DNA of 64,000 bases from Marinobacterium stanieri (GTDB lineage Bacteria > Pseudomonadota > Gammaproteobacteria > Pseudomonadales > Balneatricaceae): positions 434,001-498,000 of the forward strand of contig NZ_FTMN01000002.1 in NCBI RefSeq assembly GCF_900155945.1, in the 5' to 3' direction. The position numbers were made by a program, and so were the translations under genes. The notes under the pieces were generated by a model. The model saw only the letters and a list, made by a program, of their open reading frames with translations. It was not told where the DNA came from and searched no databases. Of this stretch, positions 16,858-25,742 are shown piece after piece (within the stretch, counting starts at the first letter, position 1; every line of letters starts with the position of its first letter).

Positions 16858-18497
16858 ACAGTGTTACGCCCGGCTGATTTGGCCGCGTACAGGGCGTTGT
16901 CAGCCAAACCTATGAGCTTGTCAGGGTGCAGGCTGCCACTGGGTGAGAGGGAAGCAACGCCAAGACTCAAGGTGACTACGCCGGCCTCGGCGCCGGTATG
17001 CTCAATCGCCAGCGCACGCACGGCTTCCAGTACTTTCCAGGCCAGTTTTTCGGTGTGCTCGGTATCCAGCCCCGGCAACAGCATGATGAACTCTTCACCA
17101 CCGTAACGGGCGGCCAGGTCGCTGCTGCGCTGCAGGCATGAGGACATGGCCTGGGCGACGCGATGCAGACATTCGTCCCCCTGCTGGTGACCATAGGTAT
17201 CGTTATAGGCCTTGAAGCGATCCACATCGCCCATGATGACTCCAAGTGAATACCCTTCGCGGCGGGCACGGTTCCATTCTTGCTCCATCGCCTGCTCAAA
17301 GTGGCGTCGATTGGCGATCCCCGTCAGTTCATCCGTGACACTGATCTTGGCCAGTTCATCATTCATCGTCTGCAGATCCACATTCGCCTTGGCCAGGCGC
17401 TGCTCAGCCTGCTGCCGCGCCTGCACAAAAAAGGCAAAAGTCGTGCCCATAGTGGCGATTTCATCCTGCCCCTCGATAGGAATAGACACGCGATGCCCTT
17501 CCAGATGTGACTGCATGGCACTGCTGAGCTTGTCGATTCGTGCTACCACCGTGCGGCGAATATAGATCACCGCCAGCGCGGTTACGCCAAACAACACAAG
17601 TGCCGCCACCAGAAGACCAAAAAGGGACTGGCGAATCAGCGTCTGGTGTTTGTTAATCGCTTCCTGAGCGGCCAGCTTCAATTCAACATGGTAGTTGAAC
17701 GAAGCGCCTGTCAGCTTCTGCGCCAGCACACGGGTCTTGCGTGCCTGTGCCAGCGTTGCCCGTTCGCTGTTCAACTCCTCGTCATGTGCCTGCAGCATTT
17801 GCTGCAGCAGAGGCACCAGCTTCTCACGCTGGGCATTCAGAGTGCTGCCCCGAAGGTCCAAAGCGCCAAGTTCCGACAATGCCTTCATGGCCCGCTCCTG
17901 CAGCTGAGCCACCTGACCCGGGCGCTCTGCCCCAAGCGCAGCACCAGTGTAGCCGACCGCCTGGGTAGCCGCCGAGTAAAAGGCTTTTTCAGATGTTGGC
18001 AACCCCAGCCACTGGCTGCTGACAGGCCACTCACGTAACAGCAGGAAGAGCTGGTCCATACGTTTCAGATGGTCCAGCTGCAGCGCTTTTTCCTGGTTAA
18101 GACGGCTGTCCAGGGTATCCAGGCTCTGGAAGAAGGGGTTCTGCCAGCGGTCAAGTTCCTGCTCCATATGGCTGTTCACCATACCGCCATGATCCAGCTT
18201 CTCGCGGCTCGCCTTGTACAGCTGTCGCAGATTCTCGGTGCGCTGACTGCCAATACTGAGAGAGCGCTCACCACTGACCATCACTTCAAACACTTCTGCC
18301 GCAATGACTTCAGCATTTCGGGTCAGTTCGGCAGCCTTGAGCGCCTGCTCAAAATGCTCCCCCGCCAGGTGGCGAAACTCCTGATACTGCTGATACATGA
18401 CGTAGCCGATGATGGACGCCGACAACAGGTAAAGGCCGAACACCAATGAGATGATCAGCGTGAGGCGTGTTCCGATACTGCGCGTGGCAAGAGGCAT
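16842..18497 (-). CDS. Membrane diguanylate cyclase with periplasmic sensor and HAMP
   Basis: 551 residues. N-terminal membrane helix (LTLIISLVFGLYLLSASIIGYVM), a large, mostly helical periplasmic domain of about 260 residues, a second membrane helix (LFGLLVAALVLFGVTALAVIYI), a HAMP segment (RIDKLSSAMQSHLEGHRVSIPIEGQDEIATMGTTF), a coiled linker and a GGDEF domain with the active GGEEF signature. The product-inhibition site RxxD (RSSD) lies just before it. It makes c-di-GMP. The solute-binding protein gene at 18513 ends 15 bases upstream on the same strand, so the binding protein may deliver the periplasmic signal. Confidence 0.9.
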   Translation of the reverse strand: MPLATRSIGTRLTLIISLVFGLYLLSASIIGYVMYQQYQEFRHLAGEHFEQALKAAELTRNAEVIAAEVFEVMVSGERSLSIGSQRTENLRQLYKASREKLDHGGMVNSHMEQELDRWQNPFFQSLDTLDSRLNQEKALQLDHLKRMDQLFLLLREWPVSSQWLGLPTSEKAFYSAATQAVGYTGAALGAERPGQVAQLQERAMKALSELGALDLRGSTLNAQREKLVPLLQQMLQAHDEELNSERATLAQARKTRVLAQKLTGASFNYHVELKLAAQEAINKHQTLIRQSLFGLLVAALVLFGVTALAVIYIRRTVVARIDKLSSAMQSHLEGHRVSIPIEGQDEIATMGTTFAFFVQARQQAEQRLAKANVDLQTMNDELAKISVTDELTGIANRRHFEQAMEQEWNRARREGYSLGVIMGDVDRFKAYNDTYGHQQGDECLHRVAQAMSSCLQRSSDLAARYGGEEFIMLLPGLDTEHTEKLAWKVLEAVRALAIEHTGAEAGVVTLSLGVASLSPSGSLHPDKLIGLADNALYAAKSAGRNTVQVAG

Positions 18498-18512
18498 TAT
18501 TGACCTTAAGGG

Positions 18513-19526
18513 TTACTGGAACAGGGGCGCATAGAGGATTCCACCTCTTGACCAGGGCTTATTCAGCCCTTGTTCTATCCCCACCGCCGTGTCGGGACCA
18601 AAATGACGTTGATAGATTTCAGAGTAGTTGCCCACACTGCGAATCATGTTAATGGCCCAGTCCTGCGGCAGCCCAAGGCGCTCCGCCAGATCACCGGAGA
18701 CACCCAGCAGCTTCTGTACTTCGCCATTGGGATTGCTTTCGGCCATGGCCAGTACATTATCCCGGGTGATGCCCTTTTCATCGGCCAGAATCAAACCATT
18801 CACCACCGCGCTGATGGCACGCGCCCAGGCTTCATCTCCCTCGGCCACCATCGGACCGATCGGCTCACGGGTGAAGGCCAACGGCAGGACGCGATACTCG
18901 TCCGGATTCTCGGCACGGTTAGCACGGTTAACCGCCAGATTCATCCGGTCCGCCGTATAGGCATCGCAGTTGCCACGAAAGAAGCTGTCCCCATTGGAGA
19001 AATGTATCTGAGCATCGACACCACGGGCTTTCAGCAGATCCACCAGGTTTTGATGCGTGCTTGTATTCTCAGTAACACAGATCGATTTGCCGCTCATGTC
19101 ATGCACGGAGTCTATGCCAGAGCTTGTCCGCACCAGAAAGCCCTGGCCGTCGAACAGATAGATCGCCGGAAAGCGCACGCCATAATTCAATTCTCGACCG
19201 AGGGTGCGCGTGGTGCTGTACATCACCACATCGGCTTCCGCTTTCTGCAGCGAGGTGAAGCGCGTGGTCGCATCCACCTCAAGATATTGGACTCGGTCCG
19301 GATCGCCAAAAAGGGCTGCCGCCGTGGCACGGCAGAAGTCGACATAGAAGCCTTCCCAGTTGCCCTCGACATTAAGCGCACTGCGGCCAGGGTCATCCGG
19401 GAACACTCCGCAGCGAATGTCACCATGCAGCTTCACAGTGTCCAGCACAGATGCATGCGCAGCTGTGCTCATCATAGAGCCAGCCAGGCCCAGAGCCATG
19501 AAAACAGAACGCATAACTAATCGCAT
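18513..19526 (-). CDS. Periplasmic amino-acid-type solute-binding protein
   Basis: 337 residues with a signal peptide (cleavage near AAHA). The pattern VKLHGDIRCGVFPDDPG...GNWEGFYVDFCRATAAALFGDPDRVQYLEVDATTRFTSLQKAEADVVMYSTTRTLGRELNYGVRF is typical of the AapJ/BztA general amino-acid-binding branch. The usual permease and ATPase genes are absent; the next gene is a membrane diguanylate cyclase. That suggests a sensing rather than a transport role, as for NspS/MbaA in Vibrio cholerae. An orphan transport component cannot be excluded. Confidence 0.87.
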   Translation of the reverse strand: MRLVMRSVFMALGLAGSMMSTAAHASVLDTVKLHGDIRCGVFPDDPGRSALNVEGNWEGFYVDFCRATAAALFGDPDRVQYLEVDATTRFTSLQKAEADVVMYSTTRTLGRELNYGVRFPAIYLFDGQGFLVRTSSGIDSVHDMSGKSICVTENTSTHQNLVDLLKARGVDAQIHFSNGDSFFRGNCDAYTADRMNLAVNRANRAENPDEYRVLPLAFTREPIGPMVAEGDEAWARAISAVVNGLILADEKGITRDNVLAMAESNPNGEVQKLLGVSGDLAERLGLPQDWAINMIRSVGNYSEIYQRHFGPDTAVGIEQGLNKPWSRGGILYAPLFQ

Positions 19527-19550
19527 AACAAAGACTCCGGAAACGACGAC

Positions 19551-20189
19551 TTAACGGCGCAAGCTATCGGCATCGGACAACAGCAGCCCTGCACCAAAGG
19601 CCAGCATGACACCCCCCAACACACGATCAACCCAATGCCCCACGGCATTGAACCGTGCCCGTACGGCAGGCCGCGACAACACCAGCGTGACCAGCGCAAA
19701 CCAGCCGAATTGTAGCAGCATCATCCACCCCCCAAGGAGCAGTATCTGCCACAGAGGTGTCAAGGGTGTGATCAGTAGCGTAAAAACGGAGAGAAAGTAG
19801 AGCGGCGCCTTGGGATTCAAGGCATTGCAGATAAAACCATGCGTCATCAACCCGAGAGGGCTTGCACTGGGCACATTCGAGGGCGCCGCATCCGGCCCGG
19901 AGGCACGACTACGCAAACCGGATATGCCCAGCCAGATCAGATAGGCTGCCGCCAGGTACTTGAGCAAACTGAGGGCAAATGCGGATTCGCTCACCAGTGC
20001 TGCCATACCCAAGGATGAATAGGTAATGTGAACTGAAAGGCCTAGCGCTATACCCAGGCTGCACAGCAGTCCGGCGCGCTTGCCTCTTACCAGAGACTGC
20101 TGGCTTACCATGACAAAATCAGGCCCGGGAGAGGCGGCAGCCAGCAGATGAATGAGCGTTACGGTAAGAAACGCATCAATGAAATCCAT
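19551..20189 (-). CDS. LysE/RhtB-family amino-acid exporter
   Basis: 212 residues, about six membrane helices. The N-terminus FLTVTLIHLLAAASPGPDFVMVSQQSLVRGKRAGLLCSLGIALGL carries the family SPGPD motif. Members export amino acids or homoserine lactone-like metabolites. It lies just upstream of the amino-acid-binding protein gene on the same strand, with 24 bases between, so the three genes 20189-16842 may be co-transcribed. Specificity unknown. Confidence 0.9.
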   Translation of the reverse strand: MDFIDAFLTVTLIHLLAAASPGPDFVMVSQQSLVRGKRAGLLCSLGIALGLSVHITYSSLGMAALVSESAFALSLLKYLAAAYLIWLGISGLRSRASGPDAAPSNVPSASPLGLMTHGFICNALNPKAPLYFLSVFTLLITPLTPLWQILLLGGWMMLLQFGWFALVTLVLSRPAVRARFNAVGHWVDRVLGGVMLAFGAGLLLSDADSLRR

Positions 20190-20194
20190 ACACA

Positions 20195-20240
20195 GTATCC
20201 AATCCAGGTGCCCTCAGGCACCATGTTTCTTAATGGATAC
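20195..20240. repeat. Inverted repeats upstream of the LysE gene
   Basis: GTATCCA (20195-20201) and TGGATAC (20234-20240) are exact inverses. They enclose a tight hairpin made of GGTGCC and GGCACC around 20207-20222. They lie immediately upstream of the exporter start and could be an operator (Lrp- or LysR-type) or a leader hairpin. Confidence 0.4.
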
Positions 20241-20344
20241 AAAATAAAGCAAGGCCAGCCCTAAAAGCAATCATGTTCTGCCCTGAGCATGGCCTTATAG
20301 TCGGAGACATGGCCGGGGAAACACAAGGTATGCGCTATTGGCCT

Positions 20345-21331
20345 TCAGTTCCAGTCTGTTTCGACGCACTTGCCATCACTACAGGCGACTTGGATACAGT
20401 TGCGACTGCCCTCTTTTGCTCGGTACAGCGCCCGGTCCGCCTGCTCCAGAAAGTGCTCCAGGCTGTCGGTGTGGGCCGGCAGAGAGGTCGCAACCCCGCA
20501 GCTAAGGGTGATGCGGTGTGCCACCGGCGAGCTGGGGTGATGGATATCAGCGCTTTTCAGCTTATCAAAGCATCGTTGTGCTACCGTTTTGGCAGCGGAA
20601 GCATCCGTTTGTGGTAACACCAGCACGAACTCTTCGCCCCCGAACCGGGCGGCAAAATCACGTGCCCGCGTTGCACTCTGAGTCAGCAGCTGCGCCACTT
20701 CGCGCAGGCATTCATCGCCCTTGAAGTGGCCGAAGCTATCGTTGTACTGCTTGAAATAGTCGATATCGAACATGATGATCGATAGCGGCTGCTGCTGTCG
20801 CCGCGCCTCCATCCATTCACGTTCAAGCACCTGATCGAGCATGCGACGGTTGGCCACCCCGGTCAGGCTATCCAGATAGGAAAGTTCTTCGAGCTCCTGA
20901 CGCAAGCGGTCACGCTCGATCTCAACCTTTTTACGCTCGCTGATATCAAACATGAAACCAACCAGGGCTTCCATATTGCCCTGCTGGTCGCGCAGCACAT
21001 GTACAACATCACGAATCCAGACGTATTCGCCCTGTTGCGTCAAAGCACGGTAGTCAGCCTCATGATCTGCACCCTTGCGAGACTGTTCCAGACAGAACTC
21101 GACCACCCGTTTTCGATCTTCCGGGTGCATGCGCTCAGCCCAATCTTCAACGCTGTTCCAGCTGGCTCTGGGCCAGCCCAGCAGGTGCTCGATTTGCGGG
21201 CCAATATAGGTGAAGGTCAGCGAATTCCAATCGATCTTCCATGGTATTGCCTTGGTCGACTCCAGCAGGGTTTTATAGAAATCGGGATCATCCTCGATGC
21301 CCTTCCCCTGCCCGGCTTCCTTAATTGTCAT
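20345..21331 (-). CDS. PAS-GGDEF diguanylate cyclase (soluble)
   Basis: 328 residues without membrane helices. A PAS/PAC domain fills residues 20-135 (LTFTYIGPQIEHLLGWPRASW...YVWIRDVVHVLRDQQGNMEALVGFMFDISERKK). A GGDEF domain with the active GGEEF motif and the RxxD inhibition site (RARD) follows. Cytoplasmic c-di-GMP synthesis with input through the PAS domain; ligand or partner unknown. It is one of four GGDEF proteins in the window. Confidence 0.9.
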   Translation of the reverse strand: MTIKEAGQGKGIEDDPDFYKTLLESTKAIPWKIDWNSLTFTYIGPQIEHLLGWPRASWNSVEDWAERMHPEDRKRVVEFCLEQSRKGADHEADYRALTQQGEYVWIRDVVHVLRDQQGNMEALVGFMFDISERKKVEIERDRLRQELEELSYLDSLTGVANRRMLDQVLEREWMEARRQQQPLSIIMFDIDYFKQYNDSFGHFKGDECLREVAQLLTQSATRARDFAARFGGEEFVLVLPQTDASAAKTVAQRCFDKLKSADIHHPSSPVAHRITLSCGVATSLPAHTDSLEHFLEQADRALYRAKEGSRNCIQVACSDGKCVETDWN

Positions 21332-21462
21332 TTTATTCCTCTACTGCAAGGCGTTGTGACTGCCTGCTGGCGGGAAACTCCATAACCCGTCAATCCGCAG
21401 GGACTTATGTCACCAAAAAGAAACACATGACTTAAAGTAGCTTCAAAACCACCCAAGGTCTA

Positions 21463-21485
21463 CTGAATATTGACTGAATATTCAG
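21463..21485. repeat. Overlapping CTGAATATT direct and inverted repeat
   Basis: CTGAATATT occurs at 21463 and again at 21474, eleven bases on. The second copy completes the perfect palindrome CTGAATATTCAG (21474-21485). It lies upstream of the PAS-GGDEF gene and may be an operator or the stem of a terminator for the gene ending at 21516. Confidence 0.35.
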
Positions 21486-21515
21486 AGCCATTTCTACTTT
21501 TTTCACCGGAACAGG

Positions 21516-22760
21516 TTACCCGCTGGATGAATATCCGGAGCCGTGCAAGGATACTCTCCCACGGCCGAGGTGCTTGGCCTGGTAGCAGGCTGTGTCGGCT
21601 TGGCATAGCAGATCTTTCAAGCCGGCTGCCTGCCCGGAAACCGGGACTACACCGATACTGGCCCCCACCCTGAACTCGCGGTTGCCCCACCGGAATTGAA
21701 ACGCGTGAACGGCTTCACAAATACCTTCAGCCACCTTGCAGCCCGCGTTTAATGCGCAGTCCCTTAACAGAATGGCAAACTCGTCACCTCCCAGCCGTGC
21801 AAGCTCATCCGCCTCACGGATGCGCCCTCTCATAACTCCTGCAATGGCTTTCAGCAACTCATCCCCGGCGGCATGACCACAGGTATCATTTACTACCTTG
21901 AAGTGGTCCAGGTCGATAAACATGAGCACATGTTCGGCACCCGGGCCTTGCTGTGCTTCATCAAGGCTTATGGCCAGACGTCGCTCAAACTCCCGACGGT
22001 TGATAATGCCGGTCAGGGGATCATGCTTGGCTTCAAACTCCGCCTGCTGTTTCTCCATTTTCAACAGACTGGCTTCATGCTGGCGGTTTTTCAGCTCATC
22101 CTGCATGTCGATATGGTGGCGTTCAATCGCACTGCGCATATCGCTGAACGTCTGAGAAAGTTCACCAATTTCCCCTGCAGCCTGATCCGGCAGGTGTGTA
22201 CCAAAATGGCCATGCATCAGCTTGTGTGCAGCCTGAATCATTTGCGCCAGTGGCCTGCGTATAACCATCTCCACCTGAAACCAGACGGCCAGCAGCATCA
22301 GCGCCAATACAATCAATAAGGCGATCTGCAAGGATATTTGTTGGCTGCGCACCACACCCAATACGGGTGCCATATCCACCACAACCTGAAGCTCAGCGAC
22401 AGCCGGGTCCAGAAACCCTACTTTCGCACTCAGCTGGATAATTTCATCCCTATCCGCCAATCCTTCAGGCTGTGTCAGTGGGTACAAACGCTGACCCTCG
22501 GCATTGACCAGTACGACTTGCAGCCAATCGGGTGAATCATGCTTGATAGCATTCAACAGGGTGTAAACGTTGGCCAGGTCGCTCTCCAACAACGGTGGCA
22601 AAATTGCTTCTGCGGCAAGTTCAAGACGATCCTGATGCGCCTTACGCGCAATTTGCAGAGTCTGATCACTCACCGGAGGCAAAACTACCCAGTGCACGTA
22701 CAGGAGAAACCCGGCCGCCAACCCCAGCAGTAGATAGATAAACCTGGCTCTTAGTCCCAT
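21516..22760 (-). CDS. Membrane diguanylate cyclase with periplasmic domain and HAMP
   Basis: 414 residues. Membrane helix near the N-terminus (FIYLLLGLAAGFLLYVHWVV), a periplasmic domain of about 110 residues, a second helix (LQIALLIVLALMLLAVWF), a HAMP segment (RRPLAQMIQAAHKLMHG), a coiled coil and a GGDEF domain with GGDEF and RxxD (READ) intact. It follows, 18 bases downstream, a PhnD-type binding protein gene on the same strand. The pair suggests ligand-controlled c-di-GMP synthesis. Confidence 0.9.
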   Translation of the reverse strand: MGLRARFIYLLLGLAAGFLLYVHWVVLPPVSDQTLQIARKAHQDRLELAAEAILPPLLESDLANVYTLLNAIKHDSPDWLQVVLVNAEGQRLYPLTQPEGLADRDEIIQLSAKVGFLDPAVAELQVVVDMAPVLGVVRSQQISLQIALLIVLALMLLAVWFQVEMVIRRPLAQMIQAAHKLMHGHFGTHLPDQAAGEIGELSQTFSDMRSAIERHHIDMQDELKNRQHEASLLKMEKQQAEFEAKHDPLTGIINRREFERRLAISLDEAQQGPGAEHVLMFIDLDHFKVVNDTCGHAAGDELLKAIAGVMRGRIREADELARLGGDEFAILLRDCALNAGCKVAEGICEAVHAFQFRWGNREFRVGASIGVVPVSGQAAGLKDLLCQADTACYQAKHLGRGRVSLHGSGYSSSG

Positions 22761-22778
22761 AACCGACCTCAGCCCTGC

Positions 22779-23606
22779 TTAATCCAGAATGTAATAATCA
22801 TCCAGGCCACGGTCACGCAGCTCGGTATAATCATCCATCGTTGCCGATACAGACTGGAACATGGGTATCCTGGCCATCAACTGCTGTCCTTGAGCGGTCG
22901 ACGCCAGCGCCAGCCAGGCATCGCGCATCTTCTCACGGTCACTCTCGGGGACACGTGGATGCGCTGACAGAGGATGCGGTTTAATGCCCTGGGTTTCATA
23001 CAGGATGCGCAAATGTGCTTGCAGGTCTTCAGGCTGTTTCTTCAAAGTGCTCAACACACCGCCACCCGCTGCGGTCTGCCCCAGGGCCACATTCAGATAC
23101 ACTGAACTGTGTGTTTGCACATAGCGTGGAATAAATTTGAGATTGAACTGGCCATCCAGGTCGGCACGCATCAGCAGTGACGCGCCAAGTGCATTGGGAG
23201 AAGGAAAGGCGATCATGGACCCATCAAGGTCGCTCAATGCTTCATAGGGGCTATCCTTGGCAACGACCAGCACCCCTTTCAACATTCGCGAGTCATCCCG
23301 CACCAGTGGCACATAGCCCTGGCTGTCATTCGCCTTGAGCAGATGATAGGGGTTCATGTACGCGAAATCGTACTGGCCCGCCAGAAACTTCTTCTCAAAT
23401 ACCGGTATTTTCGGGCTGCCAATCAGCTTGAGTCGAAAGCCCGTTCGCTTCTCCAGCGCACTCAGTATCGGCTGCCAGGTTTCAAAGAGCTTTCGCTGTT
23501 CAAACTGGGGCACAACGCCAACGGTATATTCACGGGAGGAAGCGCTATCAGCGGCCCACAAAGGCATAGCCAACGCGACTAAACAAAGGGAGAGAAGGTA
23601 CTTCAT
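22779..23606 (-). CDS. PhnD-type phosphate/phosphonate solute-binding protein
   Basis: About 275 residues started at MKYLLSLCLV (23606); a GTG three codons upstream is possible. The signal peptide ends around LWAADS. The mature protein matches the PhnD-like family: YTVGVVPQFEQRKLFETWQPILSALEKRTGFRLKLIGSPKIPVFEKKFLAGQYDFAYMNPYH, then the LSDLDGSMIAFPSPNALGASLL segment and a GGGVLSTL loop. No ABC permease or ATPase gene is near; the next gene is a membrane diguanylate cyclase, so a sensing role is likely. Ligand unknown. Confidence 0.85.
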   Translation of the reverse strand: MKYLLSLCLVALAMPLWAADSASSREYTVGVVPQFEQRKLFETWQPILSALEKRTGFRLKLIGSPKIPVFEKKFLAGQYDFAYMNPYHLLKANDSQGYVPLVRDDSRMLKGVLVVAKDSPYEALSDLDGSMIAFPSPNALGASLLMRADLDGQFNLKFIPRYVQTHSSVYLNVALGQTAAGGGVLSTLKKQPEDLQAHLRILYETQGIKPHPLSAHPRVPESDREKMRDAWLALASTAQGQQLMARIPMFQSVSATMDDYTELRDRGLDDYYILD

Positions 23607-23768
23607 GGCGATCACTCGATCGTTCTGAGGCGACAGGGAGCTTACACCTCAACAAGCTGAACATATGACACACAATAATTGTCGCAGATGCGGCTTTGTC
23701 GTAGTAGTTCAGCTCGGTTTTGAATGCACCTGACTTGATCTGAGTCCGCGCCAGGCGCAAAACCAGTA

Positions 23769-24491
23769 CTAAAGTATGAGGGGCAAGGGCTGCTCCAACA
23801 CAAATACCTCCGGAGCCAACCTCACACGCCAGGCCAGGATTTCGACCCCACGCGCACGGGCTTCTCGCAGCAATTCGCCGTAGCGTGCATCGATCTCATC
23901 AGCAGGACGGGCTGCCAGTGCACCCGTATGCTGCACACAGAAAAACAGAACGGCTCGACGCCCTTCATCGACGACCTGCATGAGGGTTTGCAGATGCTTT
24001 TGCCCACGCTCGGTGACCGAGTCCGGAAAGGCAATAATGCCATCATCCTTATCCTCGGGCCCCGGCCCCAGCGTTACATTTTTCACTTCAATGAAGGTAT
24101 GCGGATCAGCACGCTTCCCCAGTGCCAGATCAAAGCGACTGTCGCCATAGCGCACTTCGCGTTCAACACCTGAGTCGGGCTGAAGCTCAGGTATCCATCC
24201 TGCCCGTACCGCTTCTTCCACCAGCGCATTGGTGCGACTGGTATTCACCCCGGCCCAGTGCCCGTGGCCAACCTGCAGGGCTTCCAGCGTATGCCGGTAT
24301 TTGCGCTTTGTGTTGCCGCTATCCGAGATCAGCGCTGCCTGCTCAACACCGGGTAGCACACAGTTGCGCATGGACCCGGTATTCGGGCAATGCACGGTCA
24401 TTTCACTGCCATCAGCACGACGGACATCAGCAAGAAAGCGCTTGTAGCGACGCAACAAAACAACAGGTTCAAGCGAGGGTTCAAATTGCAC
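23769..24491 (-). CDS. sfsA: SfsA-family protein (sugar fermentation stimulation protein, nucleic-acid-binding)
   Basis: 240 residues, the normal family length. Clear family blocks: LLRRYKRFLADV, VHCPNTGSMRNCVLPG, KRKYRHTLEALQVGHGHWAGVNTSRTN, FDLALG and the catalytic-like FIEVKNVTLGPG...FPDSVTERGQKHLQTL. SfsA has a PD-(D/E)XK-like nuclease fold and was first described in maltose metabolism of E. coli; its cellular role is still unclear. It stands alone, with the DsrE/rhodanese operon divergent upstream. Confidence 0.95.
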   Translation of the reverse strand: MQFEPSLEPVVLLRRYKRFLADVRRADGSEMTVHCPNTGSMRNCVLPGVEQAALISDSGNTKRKYRHTLEALQVGHGHWAGVNTSRTNALVEEAVRAGWIPELQPDSGVEREVRYGDSRFDLALGKRADPHTFIEVKNVTLGPGPEDKDDGIIAFPDSVTERGQKHLQTLMQVVDEGRRAVLFFCVQHTGALAARPADEIDARYGELLREARARGVEILAWRVRLAPEVFVLEQPLPLIL

Positions 24492-24600
24492 GTTAACTCC
24501 GAGCCAGCATGAAAGTCAGCAGCATTGTGCATGGGTGAGCAAGGAGTTCAAATCGAGAGCGCCACTTTTCAGCGTCACCGCTTCACAACCAAATAATATA

Positions 24601-24625
24601 AGTATATTCTAATTTAGAATATACT
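24601..24625. promoter_or_regulatory. Perfect AT-rich palindrome, probable operator of the DsrE/rhodanese operon
   Basis: AGTATATTCTA (24601-24611) and TAGAATATACT (24615-24625) are exact inverses separated by ATT. It lies 24 bases before the DsrE start. AT-rich palindromes with an ATTC/GAAT core are typical of BigR/SqrR/YgaV-type ArsR repressors that sense persulfide. No ArsR gene is in the window, so the cognate repressor would be encoded elsewhere. Confidence 0.65.
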
Positions 24626-24649
24626 AACCAACATGCACAGGACTCGACC

Positions 24650-25075
24650 ATGAAAAAGCTCTTCCTAACGCTTGGACTCTGCTCAGCACTGATGACAACG
24701 GCGACACAGGCCGAAAACGTTGATCAGGCACTGGTTATTGTCAACAGCGGTTCACTGCAAACACAGGGAATGGCCATGGTACTGGCCAATGCCATGCAGG
24801 CCAAGGGTACCCAGGTTGATGTGTTGCTCTGCGACCAGGCCGGCGACCTGGCGCTTAAATCGACCCGGAGCTCTGAACTTAAACCACGCAATGTCACCCC
24901 TGAGCAGCTGATGGGTAAACTCCAGCAAGGGGGCGCCCAGGTCAGCGTATGTGCGCTCTATCTCCCCAATAGCCAGCACACACAAAACGACTTGCGCGCG
25001 GGGATCAATGTGGCCAAGCCACCGGCCATTGCCGACCAAATGCTGGATTCCAACCGCCGCATTTACAGCTTTTGA
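24650..25075 (+). CDS. Secreted DsrE/DsrF-like sulfur-relay protein
   Basis: 141 residues with a signal peptide (MKKLFLTLGLCSALMTTATQA). The mature domain resembles DsrE: DQALVIVNSGSLQTQGMAMVLANAMQAKGTQVDVLLCDQAGDLAL, then EQLMGKLQQGGAQVSVCALYLPNS, with cysteines at the positions used in sulfur relay. The LCDQAGDL and VCALYLPN blocks match the periplasmic DsrE branch. First gene of an operon with a secreted rhodanese, so the pair probably handles sulfane sulfur in the periplasm. Confidence 0.8.
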   Translation: MKKLFLTLGLCSALMTTATQAENVDQALVIVNSGSLQTQGMAMVLANAMQAKGTQVDVLLCDQAGDLALKSTRSSELKPRNVTPEQLMGKLQQGGAQVSVCALYLPNSQHTQNDLRAGINVAKPPAIADQMLDSNRRIYSF

Positions 25076-25096
25076 GACATAAACAGGTAGTCAATT

Positions 25097-25654
25097 ATGA
25101 AGAAGTTCATCACAACGATTCTGGTATCAGCCTCGCTCGCACTGGGAGGTGCGGCATCACATGCGGACGAAATGGGCATCAGCAATAAGGATGCCTACGA
25201 GCTGGTTCAAGCAGAGAACCAAAACGTACTCTTTGTGGATGTACGTGACCCGGTCGAGATCATGTTCATCGGATTCACAGACAGTGTTGACCTGAACATC
25301 CCCTATCTGATGGTCGACAGAAACCAGTGGGACAGTGAAAAAAACCGCTTCCGCCTGTATCGAAACCCGGATTTCATTGCCCAAATTGAAGCGGCACTCA
25401 GTGCGCGGGGTATGGACAAGAGTGCAACCGTTATCACCATGTGCCGCTCGGGCAGCGAACGCGGACTGCCCAGCGCCCAGTTTTTGCAGGAGCATGGCTT
25501 TGATAACGCCCGTTACGTGATCAATGGCTTTCAGGGCAGCAGCGTGAAACAGGGAGAGAAAAAGGGACTTCGCATTAAAAACGGCTGGCAAAACTCGGGC
25601 CTCCCCTGGCAGGCCAAGCCAAATCCCGAGAAAATTTATCGACTGGCCCCTTGA
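25097..25654 (+). CDS. Secreted rhodanese-domain protein
   Basis: 185 residues with a signal peptide (cleavage near ASHA). The rhodanese domain shows FVDVRDPVEIMFIGF near the N-terminus and the active-site loop CRSGSERG, with the catalytic cysteine that carries a persulfide. The N-terminal ISNKDAYELVQAENQNVLFVDV is the usual first strand. It follows the DsrE gene by 21 bases. Together they suggest periplasmic thiosulfate or persulfide transfer. Confidence 0.88.
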   Translation: MKKFITTILVSASLALGGAASHADEMGISNKDAYELVQAENQNVLFVDVRDPVEIMFIGFTDSVDLNIPYLMVDRNQWDSEKNRFRLYRNPDFIAQIEAALSARGMDKSATVITMCRSGSERGLPSAQFLQEHGFDNARYVINGFQGSSVKQGEKKGLRIKNGWQNSGLPWQAKPNPEKIYRLAP

Positions 25655-25668
25655 TACATCACGATTGT

Positions 25669-25693
25669 CAGGAGGCTAACGGGCCTCCTGCTT
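25669..25693 (+). terminator. Terminator of the DsrE/rhodanese operon
   Basis: Perfect stem CAGGAGGC (25669-25676) / GCCTCCTG (25683-25690), loop of six, followed by CTTT. The T-run is short, so efficiency is uncertain. Confidence 0.65.
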
Positions 25694-25742
25694 TAACAGC
25701 CAAAGTCAGAGCCCGTATAATGCGCCCTCGTTCACGTGACTG

